Of a DNA stretch of 30,728 bases, positions 13,440 through 23,000 are shown piece after piece. The notes below the pieces were generated by a model, which was given only the letters and a program-made list of their open reading frames with translations, did no database searches and had not been told where the DNA came from. Numbering within the stretch: position 1 is the stretch's first letter; every line of letters starts with the position of its first letter. Origin of the DNA: a virus; IMG/VR virus record IMGVR_UViG_3300020392_000051, positions 1 through 30,728 of that record; one strand, 5' to 3'. The position numbers were made by a program, and so were the translations under genes.

Positions 13440-16400
13440 ATGGCGATTCAATCATTTGAAATATTAAACCAAATAAAACCCGAAGATAGAAATCTTTTAA
13501 ACCCAGAAGAAAGACAAAATTCTTTTGGTAATGAAAACGATTTTATAGAATTACATGTTTATGATTCAATAGATCAAAGAGTACTTTCACTCCCTAATTT
13601 TACTAATTATAATCTTCCAGAGTTACTTACTGAAAATACTGAAACTTTTAATGAAATTATTATTAACCCTGATAATGTTTTAAGAAATTTAGGATTTAAT
13701 CAAGGAAGTTATAATATTATATTAAACTGCCTTAGACAAGAGATTGGCCCTAATATAGAAAATGCTTTTTATATAGAGACTATATCTCCTAGTAGAACTG
13801 AAATAAGAGCTAGATTATTACCTGAATTTGAAAATAGATCTATACAAAATCAAATAAACGCTTTAGCATTAACATATGATACTGAAGATGGTGGTGCCGA
13901 ACGTTATTTTAAAGATTTTGCTCTTAACTTTGATAAAAATATTATATTAACAGGAGTTAATTTTATAATAGAAAGTGATAAAAACTTCTTAATAAAACTG
14001 TATGAACCTATTCCTGTTAATATAATTGAAAAAACACCTTTTAGGATAGTTAATGAATTAATAGATCCAATAAAATATAAAATTAATTTAGAACCACCTG
14101 AGGTAGATTTAAATACTATAGAATTAAAAGGACCCAATTTAAGAATAGATACTAGATTAAATTCTAGTGTCCCTACAACTTATAAAACATATAATGATAT
14201 CCTAAGATATAGTTCAACTTCTTCACTTAACGATGTAATTAACGTACTTTCCCAAAGCATTCCAATATCAGTTGAATATGGTAATCCCAATACAGATTCT
14301 GGGTTTACATTTGAAAAATTTACACATTTTGGATCTGCCGAAGAAAAAATAAGAAACTTTAATTATAAATTAGAGTTAATAGAATTATATACTAGTAAAA
14401 GTGCTATAGTAGAAGATGTAACTAATTATACCTTAATCCCTTCTTTAGTAATAGAAAGGCAAAATAATATAAATTTAAAAAATAAAGTTATTAACGATTT
14501 TAATAACTTTGAAAGATTTCTTTATTTTGAAAGTGGAACATATTCTTGGCCTAAATCAAATTCTGTTAAACCTTATATTAATTCACCAACTACGTCATCT
14601 GAGGTTTTAACATGGATAGGGAGTATAGACCCAAATAGTGTTTATTATGGTGGTCAGTTATTGAGTGCTTCATTATTTGATCAACAAAACCCTTATATTT
14701 TACGGAATACTTTACCTACTTATATAATTGATAATCCACAAAATAGTGAAGCTATAACATTCACAGATATGTTAGGACAATATTTTGATGATATTTGGAT
14801 TTATATTGAAAATATTACTGATAAAAACTTTGCTAATAACGATTTAAACCAAGGAATCTCTAAAGATTTAGTATTTAATGCTTTACAAGAAAGAGGTATC
14901 CCAGCTTTTGATCAATTTGAAAACAGTAATTTATTTGAATATCTTTTAGGAGAAAATGGTGAGGGGAATTATCAATACCAAGCACCTATTTCTCAAAGTA
15001 TGATATCCGCTTCAAATGCTGATTCTATTCCCAAAGGAGATATAGCAAAAGAAGTATGGAAACGTTTATATCATAATGCTCCATATCTCCTACAAACGAA
15101 AGGTACTGAAAGAGGAATTAAAGCCTTAATGGCATGTTATGGTATTCCTGAAACAATTCTTCATGTAAAAGAATATGGTGGCCCTACAACTACCCTAAGT
15201 GGTATTAGAACGTTTAGTTATAAAAAACATAGTAAAATGGCTTCTCCTGCGGCAGGATTAACTGTTATGTCTGATACTTTAATACCAAATACTACTAAAA
15301 CTCTTCAAGTCAGATTTTTACCTACTAAAGGACCAACCACAGCCTTTGATATTATGGCTATTACGCCCCCAACTAGTAATAATGATGTGGTAATTGGTAT
15401 ATCTCAAAGTATAGATCCTACTAAAGGGATAAATTCGGGCTCTTTTGCTCATTTAGTAATCGCATCAGGTTCTTTAGCAGATTCATCAGCGGGTAGAATT
15501 AAAGCTATTTCTAGCAGCTTATTAGGACCTATCTTTAATGGTGAAGTTTGGAATTTATCCGTTAGATTAAACAGTGGATCATCAGAAGGTAATACAGTTG
15601 AAGCATTTGCTACTAATACAGCACTTGATAAAAGCATTTATGTTTTATCATGTAGTATAGAGTTACCTAATTTCTTTACAGATTTAACAGCAGATGCTAA
15701 TACAGTAGTAGCAGGAAATTCTAACCCTATAGGTTCCCATACAACACTAGGTACCTTAATAAATCCATTTACAGGTAGTATACAAGAATATAGAGCATGG
15801 ACTGAAAAACTAACTAAAAATACTATAGTTACTCAATCACTATCCCCCTTTAATTATAATGGTAATAATGTAAGTTCAAGTTTTGAATCATTAATTCAAA
15901 GATTATCTTTAGGATCTAATAACCAAACTATTGTCAGTGGTCAGCAAAACCAAGCCCCAAACCCAACAATGCATTCACTACACCTTGCTAATATTGTAGC
16001 GGGCACTACAGCGATTCCTATAGAAGAAACCCACCATTTAACTACACCTGATACCGTAGGTTCTACAATGGTATCAGAAAAAGTTAGATTTGATAGTGGG
16101 TCTGTAAATGATAATATATTATCACCTTTTATAATGTCTGAAGAATCTACTTTAGATAGACAACCTTTAGATTATTCTACTTTAGGTGTATTTTTCTCTC
16201 CCACATTTGAAATCAATGAAGATATAGTAAATACTTTAGGTCCCTTTAGTATGGATGATTTTATTGGTGATCCTAGACATTTAGTAAGTGGTAGTTATCC
16301 TGATTTAAAAGCACTAAGAGATACTTATAACCAAAAATTAAGCGAAAGATATGATTTCTTTGATTATATTAAAGCTATCCAATATATAGATCATACCTTA

Positions 16401-16835
16401 TTTAAGGTAATAGAACAATTTATACCCGCTAAAGCTAATTTAAAATCAGGATTAGTTATAGAACCACACTATTTAGAAAGAAATAAATTTAACTTCGGTA
16501 ATCCTGATTTTTCTCAAATCTCTATACAAGATGCTAACTATATAGGCACAGGTTCTATTTCAGGTGAATATATATTACACGAAACCGATATTAACATGAT
16601 ATCAGTATTTGATGGAAGCGGGGGTAATATAGAAAATAATTTTGTATATGCTCCTTATAGTTCAAAATACTATAGAATAGTATCACAGTATAACCACCAA
16701 GGTGAAGACACAACAATTACTGATAATACAGGTACAACAGTTACTCCTGATTTCAATAATGTAACAAGAACTTCTGACGCTATTAATGAAATAACTAACC
16801 CTCCAGCGCCCGCATCAGAATTTGAAGGCGCTTAA
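13440..16835 (+). CDS. Large baseplate wedge protein with LamG-like insertion
   Basis: The 1131-aa protein has a long N-terminal region (1-540) of mixed fold, including IDNPQNSEAITFTDMLGQYF and DIWIYIENITDK. A highly conserved-looking block follows at about 540-590 (LYHNAPYLLQTKGTERGIKA, LMACYGIPETILHVKEYGG) that recurs in wedge proteins of distant T4-like phages, as I recall them. From about 619 to 795 a concanavalin A/LamG-like beta sandwich appears to be inserted (LQVRFLPTKG, AHLVIASGS, FNGEVWNLSVRLNS, FTGSIQEYRAWTEKL). The remainder includes DFFDYIKAIQYIDHTLFKVI and IPAKANLKSGLVIEPHYLER. Size and position after gp6 suggest the gp7-equivalent peripheral wedge protein. The LamG part may bind host glycans or a fibre. 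Confidence 0.7.
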   Translation: MAIQSFEILNQIKPEDRNLLNPEERQNSFGNENDFIELHVYDSIDQRVLSLPNFTNYNLPELLTENTETFNEIIINPDNVLRNLGFNQGSYNIILNCLRQEIGPNIENAFYIETISPSRTEIRARLLPEFENRSIQNQINALALTYDTEDGGAERYFKDFALNFDKNIILTGVNFIIESDKNFLIKLYEPIPVNIIEKTPFRIVNELIDPIKYKINLEPPEVDLNTIELKGPNLRIDTRLNSSVPTTYKTYNDILRYSSTSSLNDVINVLSQSIPISVEYGNPNTDSGFTFEKFTHFGSAEEKIRNFNYKLELIELYTSKSAIVEDVTNYTLIPSLVIERQNNINLKNKVINDFNNFERFLYFESGTYSWPKSNSVKPYINSPTTSSEVLTWIGSIDPNSVYYGGQLLSASLFDQQNPYILRNTLPTYIIDNPQNSEAITFTDMLGQYFDDIWIYIENITDKNFANNDLNQGISKDLVFNALQERGIPAFDQFENSNLFEYLLGENGEGNYQYQAPISQSMISASNADSIPKGDIAKEVWKRLYHNAPYLLQTKGTERGIKALMACYGIPETILHVKEYGGPTTTLSGIRTFSYKKHSKMASPAAGLTVMSDTLIPNTTKTLQVRFLPTKGPTTAFDIMAITPPTSNNDVVIGISQSIDPTKGINSGSFAHLVIASGSLADSSAGRIKAISSSLLGPIFNGEVWNLSVRLNSGSSEGNTVEAFATNTALDKSIYVLSCSIELPNFFTDLTADANTVVAGNSNPIGSHTTLGTLINPFTGSIQEYRAWTEKLTKNTIVTQSLSPFNYNGNNVSSSFESLIQRLSLGSNNQTIVSGQQNQAPNPTMHSLHLANIVAGTTAIPIEETHHLTTPDTVGSTMVSEKVRFDSGSVNDNILSPFIMSEESTLDRQPLDYSTLGVFFSPTFEINEDIVNTLGPFSMDDFIGDPRHLVSGSYPDLKALRDTYNQKLSERYDFFDYIKAIQYIDHTLFKVIEQFIPAKANLKSGLVIEPHYLERNKFNFGNPDFSQISIQDANYIGTGSISGEYILHETDINMISVFDGSGGNIENNFVYAPYSSKYYRIVSQYNHQGEDTTITDNTGTTVTPDFNNVTRTSDAINEITNPPAPASEFEGA

Positions 16836-16847
16836 AGAAAATGAATA

Positions 16848-18308
16848 ATGCCAAACGGAACACCACAATCATTACCTCAAGTCGTTTCTAATTTACCCTC
16901 AGCTCCTCCCCAAACCCCACCTTCATTTGGGCAACAACTTTTAGGTAATAAAGAATTTTCTGTAGAATTTAATGATAGTGTATGTGATACAATTGCCTGG
17001 AGATCGTCAAGATATGATGGAAACCAGCTAAAAACACAAAACGGTATAAATGGGGCATTTACATCAGGTGATAAAACATTTGGAAAATCTTCTGCGGTAG
17101 AAAAATATACAAGATGTATTTACATTGGAAAACAAGTTTTTAGTCATATACCTGATAATGAAATAATTCCAAATACACTTATTAAAACCGGGTTTAAAAA
17201 TAAAACTATAATACAAATTGAAGGTTTTTTTCAAATTAATAGTGATAATACTATAACTAAAATTACTAACTTTGATTCTAGTGATAATAAAAGATCTACT
17301 AAAAATACTATAAGAGAATCTATAGGAAATGATTTTAAACTAGGGTCTAGAGCAAAATTAGTAGTATTTGATAATAGTATAGAACAAAATCTTAAGGAAA
17401 ATTACTTAGTAGATTTTAATGAAGGTAGTTTAAATAGAATAGCCCAAATTAGCCAAAGCCTTTCGGATCAAGGTACTGTGTTATCCCCAATGCCCACATT
17501 TGTAGCCCCGATTAGTATAGGAGACCCAGCAGATGGAAATAATGTAATTGTCCCTTTATTCCAATTTGCTTTTCCCGAAACTTCCGCGGATGGCATAGGA
17601 GATTTTACTTCTGGACCAAATACTGACGGCCCAGTAGTTAAAGTATTTGAAAATGAATCAAGCAATTTTTATACTAATATATCAGGTAGTGGAGATAATT
17701 ATATAGCAGGAGGTATTGAACAATTTAGAGAAAGATTTATTAGTCTTTTTAATGAAGTAAAAAAAGTAGCTGATGAAAATCCGGGTAATAATAAATTCTA
17801 TTTAGAAGTAAAAGGACCCCCAGATGTTAGTCCACAAAAATATAATACGGCTAATTTTGGACCTGAAAATCTAAACTTATTTGAAATAGATAGAAATAGT
17901 ATACAACCTGATGAAACATTAGCGTTTTTAAATGTTACTGGAAAAGTATCATCGGCTAGACTTAGTAATCCATTTAGTTTAGGGGGTACTTTTTTCTTTG
18001 ATACATTTGGAGAAGCTGATACTTCAAATCCCGAAAGACCCGGTAATTTTATGGTATTACATAGATTAAATACAAACCCAGCAATAATAATAAATATGCC
18101 TATGGAGGATGATTTACCTAATGGAGTTGGTTCAGAAGGGTTTGTTATTTTACCTGAAAATTTACACCCTGATATTAAAAGAGATATAGATAAAATACTT
18201 GTAAAAGACTTAGGATTTAAAAAAGAAGGATTTTCTAATAAAAGAGATTTTGATCCATTTGCAAATAATAGAAATAATTATGGAGGATTTGGATTCTTTA
18301 AAAGATAA
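16848..18308 (+). CDS. Virion structural protein, probable baseplate/tail component
   Basis: The 486-aa protein has a Pro-rich, disordered start (SLPQVVSNLPSAPPQTPPSF), then a conserved-looking block (FSVEFNDSVCDTIAWRSSRY, about residues 37-56). A region of mixed strands follows, and a C-terminal tail rich in Asn, Gly and Phe (FANNRNNYGGFGFFKR). A helix at about 285-310 (IEQFRERFISLFNEVKKVA) precedes KFYLEVKGPPDVSPQKYNTA. I cannot name the family. Its location between the wedge protein and the fibre genes makes a structural role very likely. It begins 12 bases after the previous stop and is followed by a 45-base gap with a promoter-like element. Confidence 0.6.
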   Translation: MPNGTPQSLPQVVSNLPSAPPQTPPSFGQQLLGNKEFSVEFNDSVCDTIAWRSSRYDGNQLKTQNGINGAFTSGDKTFGKSSAVEKYTRCIYIGKQVFSHIPDNEIIPNTLIKTGFKNKTIIQIEGFFQINSDNTITKITNFDSSDNKRSTKNTIRESIGNDFKLGSRAKLVVFDNSIEQNLKENYLVDFNEGSLNRIAQISQSLSDQGTVLSPMPTFVAPISIGDPADGNNVIVPLFQFAFPETSADGIGDFTSGPNTDGPVVKVFENESSNFYTNISGSGDNYIAGGIEQFRERFISLFNEVKKVADENPGNNKFYLEVKGPPDVSPQKYNTANFGPENLNLFEIDRNSIQPDETLAFLNVTGKVSSARLSNPFSLGGTFFFDTFGEADTSNPERPGNFMVLHRLNTNPAIIINMPMEDDLPNGVGSEGFVILPENLHPDIKRDIDKILVKDLGFKKEGFSNKRDFDPFANNRNNYGGFGFFKR

Positions 18309-18331
18309 TTTATAATATTTAAAAAAGATAT

Positions 18332-18341
18332 ATATTTATAA
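18332..18341 (+). promoter_or_regulatory. Candidate late promoter element TATATTTATA
   Basis: The 45-base gap before the fibre genes contains TATATTTATA followed by seven A residues. It is 12 bases upstream of the ATG at 18354, close to the spacing at 702-713 (13 bases) and 8334-8342 (15 bases). It would allow separate late transcription of the fibre genes. Confidence 0.4.
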
Positions 18342-18353
18342 AAAAATAAAGAA

Positions 18354-19046
18354 ATGGGATATTTAAATAACCAAACAATAATAGTAGACGCTGTATTAAC
18401 TAAAAAAGGAAGAGAACTTTTATCTAGGCAAGATGGTTCTTTTAATATTACTCAATTTGCCTTAGGAGATGATGAAATTGATTATTCTCTTTTTAATGAA
18501 AACCACCCTAATGGTTCTCAATTTGTAGGAGAAGCAATTGAAAACCTATCACTATTAGAAGCTATTCCTGATGATAGATTTATTATGAAATCTAAATTAG
18601 TTACTTTACCAAGAGGAACTTCTAAAATGCCTGTAGTAACTGCTAATATATCTAAAGTTACACTTTCGTTAGGATCAACTACTAATGTTAATCCTACTAC
18701 ATTAAATTTTAACGGCACTGCAAACTTAAAAGAACCTGGAGGATATATAGCTACTATAGCTGATAGAAGATTACTACAAACATTTACAGGTACTTCAACT
18801 AAAGGTGCTCCTATTTCTCGAAGAAGACCCTATGCTAATACTCCTATAGCAGAATCTGTGTTAGGTAATTCTTTCACCTTAACAGCTATAAATTCTCAAA
18901 CTTTATTTGGTACTTCTAATACTTTATTAACTTCTCTTATATTAGAAGGTAGAGATAGTGGGGCTAGAGTAACAATACCTGTAGAAATTAATAAAGAAGT
19001 TATAGCCGTAACTGCAGATCAAAATGTAACTGGAACCGTAAAATAA
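18354..19046 (+). CDS. Virion protein of the tail-fibre operon
   Basis: The 230-aa protein begins with YLNNQTIIVDAVLTKKGREL and then FNITQFALGDDEIDYSLFN and HPNGSQFVGEAIENLSLLEA. This N-terminal pattern (N...VDAxLTKKGRxLL...F.ITxFAxGDDEIDY) is common in structural proteins of T4-related marine phages, where I recall it beside tail-fibre genes. The C-terminal part (about 115-230) is beta-rich and Thr/Asn-rich (LRDSGARVTIPV-like strands, EVIAVTADQNVTGTV), perhaps an Ig-like module. A fibre-attachment role is inferred. It follows a promoter-like element and lies six bases ahead of the next fibre gene. Confidence 0.65.
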   Translation: MGYLNNQTIIVDAVLTKKGRELLSRQDGSFNITQFALGDDEIDYSLFNENHPNGSQFVGEAIENLSLLEAIPDDRFIMKSKLVTLPRGTSKMPVVTANISKVTLSLGSTTNVNPTTLNFNGTANLKEPGGYIATIADRRLLQTFTGTSTKGAPISRRRPYANTPIAESVLGNSFTLTAINSQTLFGTSNTLLTSLILEGRDSGARVTIPVEINKEVIAVTADQNVTGTVK

Positions 19047-19052
19047 TAAATA

Positions 19053-20093
19053 ATGTCAACATTTGTACGATTATCATCCGACGATATAGTAATTAACTCA
19101 GAAAAAATATCTACTTCTACTTGGAGTAATAATGTTAATAACTTAACTACTGCTCATACATCAAGTACTGAAGCTAGTTTTTCCAGCCCCACAGCTAGTG
19201 GACAATTCTACATAAATGTATTTAATGTCCAAACAGATTCTACTAGTACTACTCCTGAAGTACAATATGCTCTTGCATATGGTCATAAACAAGGTAGTGG
19301 ATCATTAGATTTTACAAATGATACTGGATCATTTGGATTTAGTGCTACTAGAGCTAATTATGGTCAATATAGATCACTAATATACGGGGATGAAACAAGA
19401 GATTTTAAATTTGACCAATTTACTTCTGATGATATTTACATACTAAACGTTAATAGAGCCAGATACAAACAGTCTTTAAAACCTGGTTCTTTAAATTTAA
19501 AAATTAAAAACGGTTCTAGTGAAGTATTTTTAACTGATGATTCTGTTACTACTACAGGAAGTGCGGTACTAACTAATTTAGGAAGACAATTTAATATAGT
19601 CTCTGGATCTAATGGTGTTATGGTAGGGTCTACCTTAACCCAAGTAACAGATTCAGGTAGCTATGGATTATTTTACCCAGATGCAGGAGTAATTATTTTA
19701 AACCCAGCATGTTTAGATGCAACGGGGGCTGATGGGGGCATAGGATTAGGAACTTCAACTAATTCTAATACCTCAGATAAAAATAACCAAAAACTTTATA
19801 ATGCAATATCGGCATCAGGATATTTTATAGTAGATTCTGAAGAAACAATTTCTTCTCAATTTTATTTTGTAAGAGCAAAAAATAAAGAATTTAATTATAC
19901 TACAAATGCTTCTTTTATAGATAATAATGGAAATATATCTTTTGATTCTATGATAGATAATCCTAAATCATATATTACTACTGTAGGATTATATAATGAT
20001 TCTAATGAATTATTAGCAGTTGCTAAACTAAGTCAACCTGTTACTAAAGATTTTACAAAAGAGGCCTTAATAAAAGTAAAACTTGATTATTAA
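19053..20093 (+). CDS. Tail-fibre-like protein, short paralogue of the giant fibre gene
   Basis: The 346-aa protein is rich in Ser, Thr and Asn. A region at about 130-150 (ILNVNRARYKQSLKPGSLNL) and a C-terminal domain at about 265-346 (YFVRAKNKEFNYTTNASF, then YITTVGLYNDSNELLAVAKL and SQPV) both have counterparts in the 1669-aa protein that follows. There they read ISIPQGLFGSDIFPNSVNL and YVTTIGLYSDDGELLVVGKL with GQPI. The two genes thus share N- and C-terminal framework domains, and the longer one has extra modules in between. Fibre or fibre-tip function is inferred from composition and place. The stop overlaps the next ATG by one base. Confidence 0.65.
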   Translation: MSTFVRLSSDDIVINSEKISTSTWSNNVNNLTTAHTSSTEASFSSPTASGQFYINVFNVQTDSTSTTPEVQYALAYGHKQGSGSLDFTNDTGSFGFSATRANYGQYRSLIYGDETRDFKFDQFTSDDIYILNVNRARYKQSLKPGSLNLKIKNGSSEVFLTDDSVTTTGSAVLTNLGRQFNIVSGSNGVMVGSTLTQVTDSGSYGLFYPDAGVIILNPACLDATGADGGIGLGTSTNSNTSDKNNQKLYNAISASGYFIVDSEETISSQFYFVRAKNKEFNYTTNASFIDNNGNISFDSMIDNPKSYITTVGLYNDSNELLAVAKLSQPVTKDFTKEALIKVKLDY

Positions 20094-23000
20094 TGTTTAC
20101 ATACAAGAAGTTAAATGCTTCAGACATAAACAAGTCACCTGCTGAAGCCCATAAGCAGTGGAATATAGACTCTGATAATACTTCTTCATTAGGGATTGAT
20201 TTTTTTTCTGCAAGATTTAGTAGTGCTAGTAAATTTACATTTGGTGTAAGTGATGCAAATGAAACTAAAAAATATTTTCAATTAGATCATTTATATTACA
20301 ACAATAAAAATAATGACTATCCCGTATCTGAATTAAGATATAAAGATCAAGAAAAAAGATTATATGATCAAACTAATATAATTTCTATCCCTCAAGGTCT
20401 TTTCGGTAGTGATATATTCCCTAATAGTGTTAATTTATTAAATACCTATAAGGATGATGGTTTAGGAAACATATATCCAATAACTACTGATCTAGACACA
20501 TATCCTGTAGATGAAGATAGAGTATTATATTTAGCCCCAGTAAAAGGATTTAAATCATTAAATCTTAATTGGGATTACAAAAATGGTCGGGAATTAGTTA
20601 ACCCACCTATTACTTTAGATAAAATAGATATAGATGATTCTCTTTATCAAAATAGTTTTGAATATATTAGCAGTTCTATATCTACCCTATCAGAATTAAA
20701 TTGCACAGGAGTAAATCTTAATAGTGGTTATATTAAATTTCCCCATAAAAATGAATATAACTTTGGTGAAAATGATAATTATACTATAAGTTTTTATTAT
20801 AAGTCTCCCTCAACCCTTACAGGAACTAAATATTTAGTAGCTAAATCTTATAGCCAAACAGTAGTTAAAAGCTCCGAAACTGGTATAAGTGGTCTTATAT
20901 TAAATACAAATACTAGTGGTAGTCACCAAAGACATGAAGTAGATGCAGGGCAATCTACTCCGTTTGAAATCTTCTTAGAAAATAATAGTTTAAATTTTTC
21001 TATAGCAGATGATCTTCATATTACTACTATTACTACTGCATCCGCTCTTCAAACTAATACTTTAAACCATTTTGCTTTTGTTAAAACGGGAAGTGAATTA
21101 CAAATATGGAAAGATGGTACTAAAATAAAATCTGGTTCAGTTGGGGAGGTTAAAAATACTAAAACCCCCGCTAATTTATATGTCGGTGTTCAGGGAGGTA
21201 CAAGAAATAGATATAACTCATCACAGGGTACTATATCGCAATTAATGGTTTTTAATAAAAGTTTAAATTCTACTCAAATATCTAACGTATCCGAGTCTAT
21301 AACAGGATTACCTTATGTAGGAAATGTTTTTTATGAAAACGGATTAATTACAGTTACATCCCCTAAACATAATAGTTCTTTATTAGCAAATAATACAATA
21401 ACAAGTTCTTTAGTAACAATTGGGCCTACTGTTGGGAATGTAAATAACTTTACAGAATTTGCAATAGATACAAGTGCTACAGTAGCATTTAAATCTGTTA
21501 TAAGTGCTTTTACTTCTTCATTTGCACATAGAAATGAAGTATTTACACCTAGTACTTTTCCAGCAATCCCTGAATCAACCCGTATAGTGGTATCTACGGA
21601 TACTTTAGGATCAAATATAGGAAATACCTTAAAATATGAATTGAGATTAGATTCAGCTAGTAGTGAAAATTACAGTGTTCAAGCATTTAGTGCTAAACCC
21701 TTTATGAATTCTGCATTTCATATTCCTGCATTTTCTCAACTTGATCCTATTTTATTCCCATTTGGTGGAGCACTTCCGGGTTCAAATATAAGTGGTTTTA
21801 CCCCTTCAGGATCATGTAGTATTACCTCAAATACTAGTAAATTCATATTAAGTGCATCCGCAGATGCCCCATCAACTTCATTTGCTACATTTAAAGCTAT
21901 TAATAGTCAATCTAGAGTAGAAGATAATTTTCCTACCAGTGATACTACTTTATCTGATACTGTTTTCCAATTTACTGAAGGCACATCAGATTCAGGTTCA
22001 GTATATTTAGCTGATTTTAACATAGATGGATTAGCTATGTCGGGAAGTTTAGAAAATATCCCTGATTATACTTCTAATGGTGCTGTAATAAATACTATTT
22101 CTTTAAATGGTCTTTCTTCCCCTAATGATACTCTTGTAAGTCTTAATTCAATAAATTTAAATGGTAATCCTTTAACTACATCTACAAATAATCTTGCAAA
22201 TGATGGCATTGAAATTAGTCTTTCTACTAATGCTCTTTTAATTAAATCTGTACCTTCAGATGTTACACCTAATGTTCAATTTTCAATAAATCCCAAATTT
22301 ACTAATACATCTACTAGTAGATTTAAAACGGCTGAAATATCACTTCGTTCGGGATCTACAACAATTGTTTCACAATCATTTTCGGTACCACCTAGTGCTA
22401 CAACACCCATATCTTTAGGAAGCATTACCCATAATACTAATATAGCAACTAATGATAGTTATAGTATTTTTGCTGATTTGGGTGGGGAATCTTCTCTCAC
22501 TATGACAGAATGCCCGTTCTTAATAAAAGAACAAAACCCAACTGGGGGGAAAAGAAATAAAGTAGCATTAATTGATGCTATGTTTCCTTTTAGGTCATTA
22601 AATAATAATAAATCTTTTAGATACTTAGTTAAATTTGATGAAGTACATACATCCTCATCTAATCAGGGTAGTGGACCTAACCATAATGGATTAATTTCCT
22701 CTTCATTATTAATACAACTAAAAACAGTTGGCACAAGACCTAGTAAATCAAACCCAGGAACCTTTGTAACAGAAGATGTTATTATAACTAGTTCTATATA
22801 TAACCCAATGGTTAGTTCGGGTTCATTTATACATCTAATAAACCCTGGTGATTTAACCCCTGAAGGAACTGAGGATTACTTTTTAGATAGTGATCAAATA
22901 TTAACTACCCTAATTAAGGTAATTCCCTCAGGTACCGCATTTACTCCAGGTACAGAAACCTTAGAAAGTTTTGAAGGAGGAGAAGGATTTACTTTAAAAA

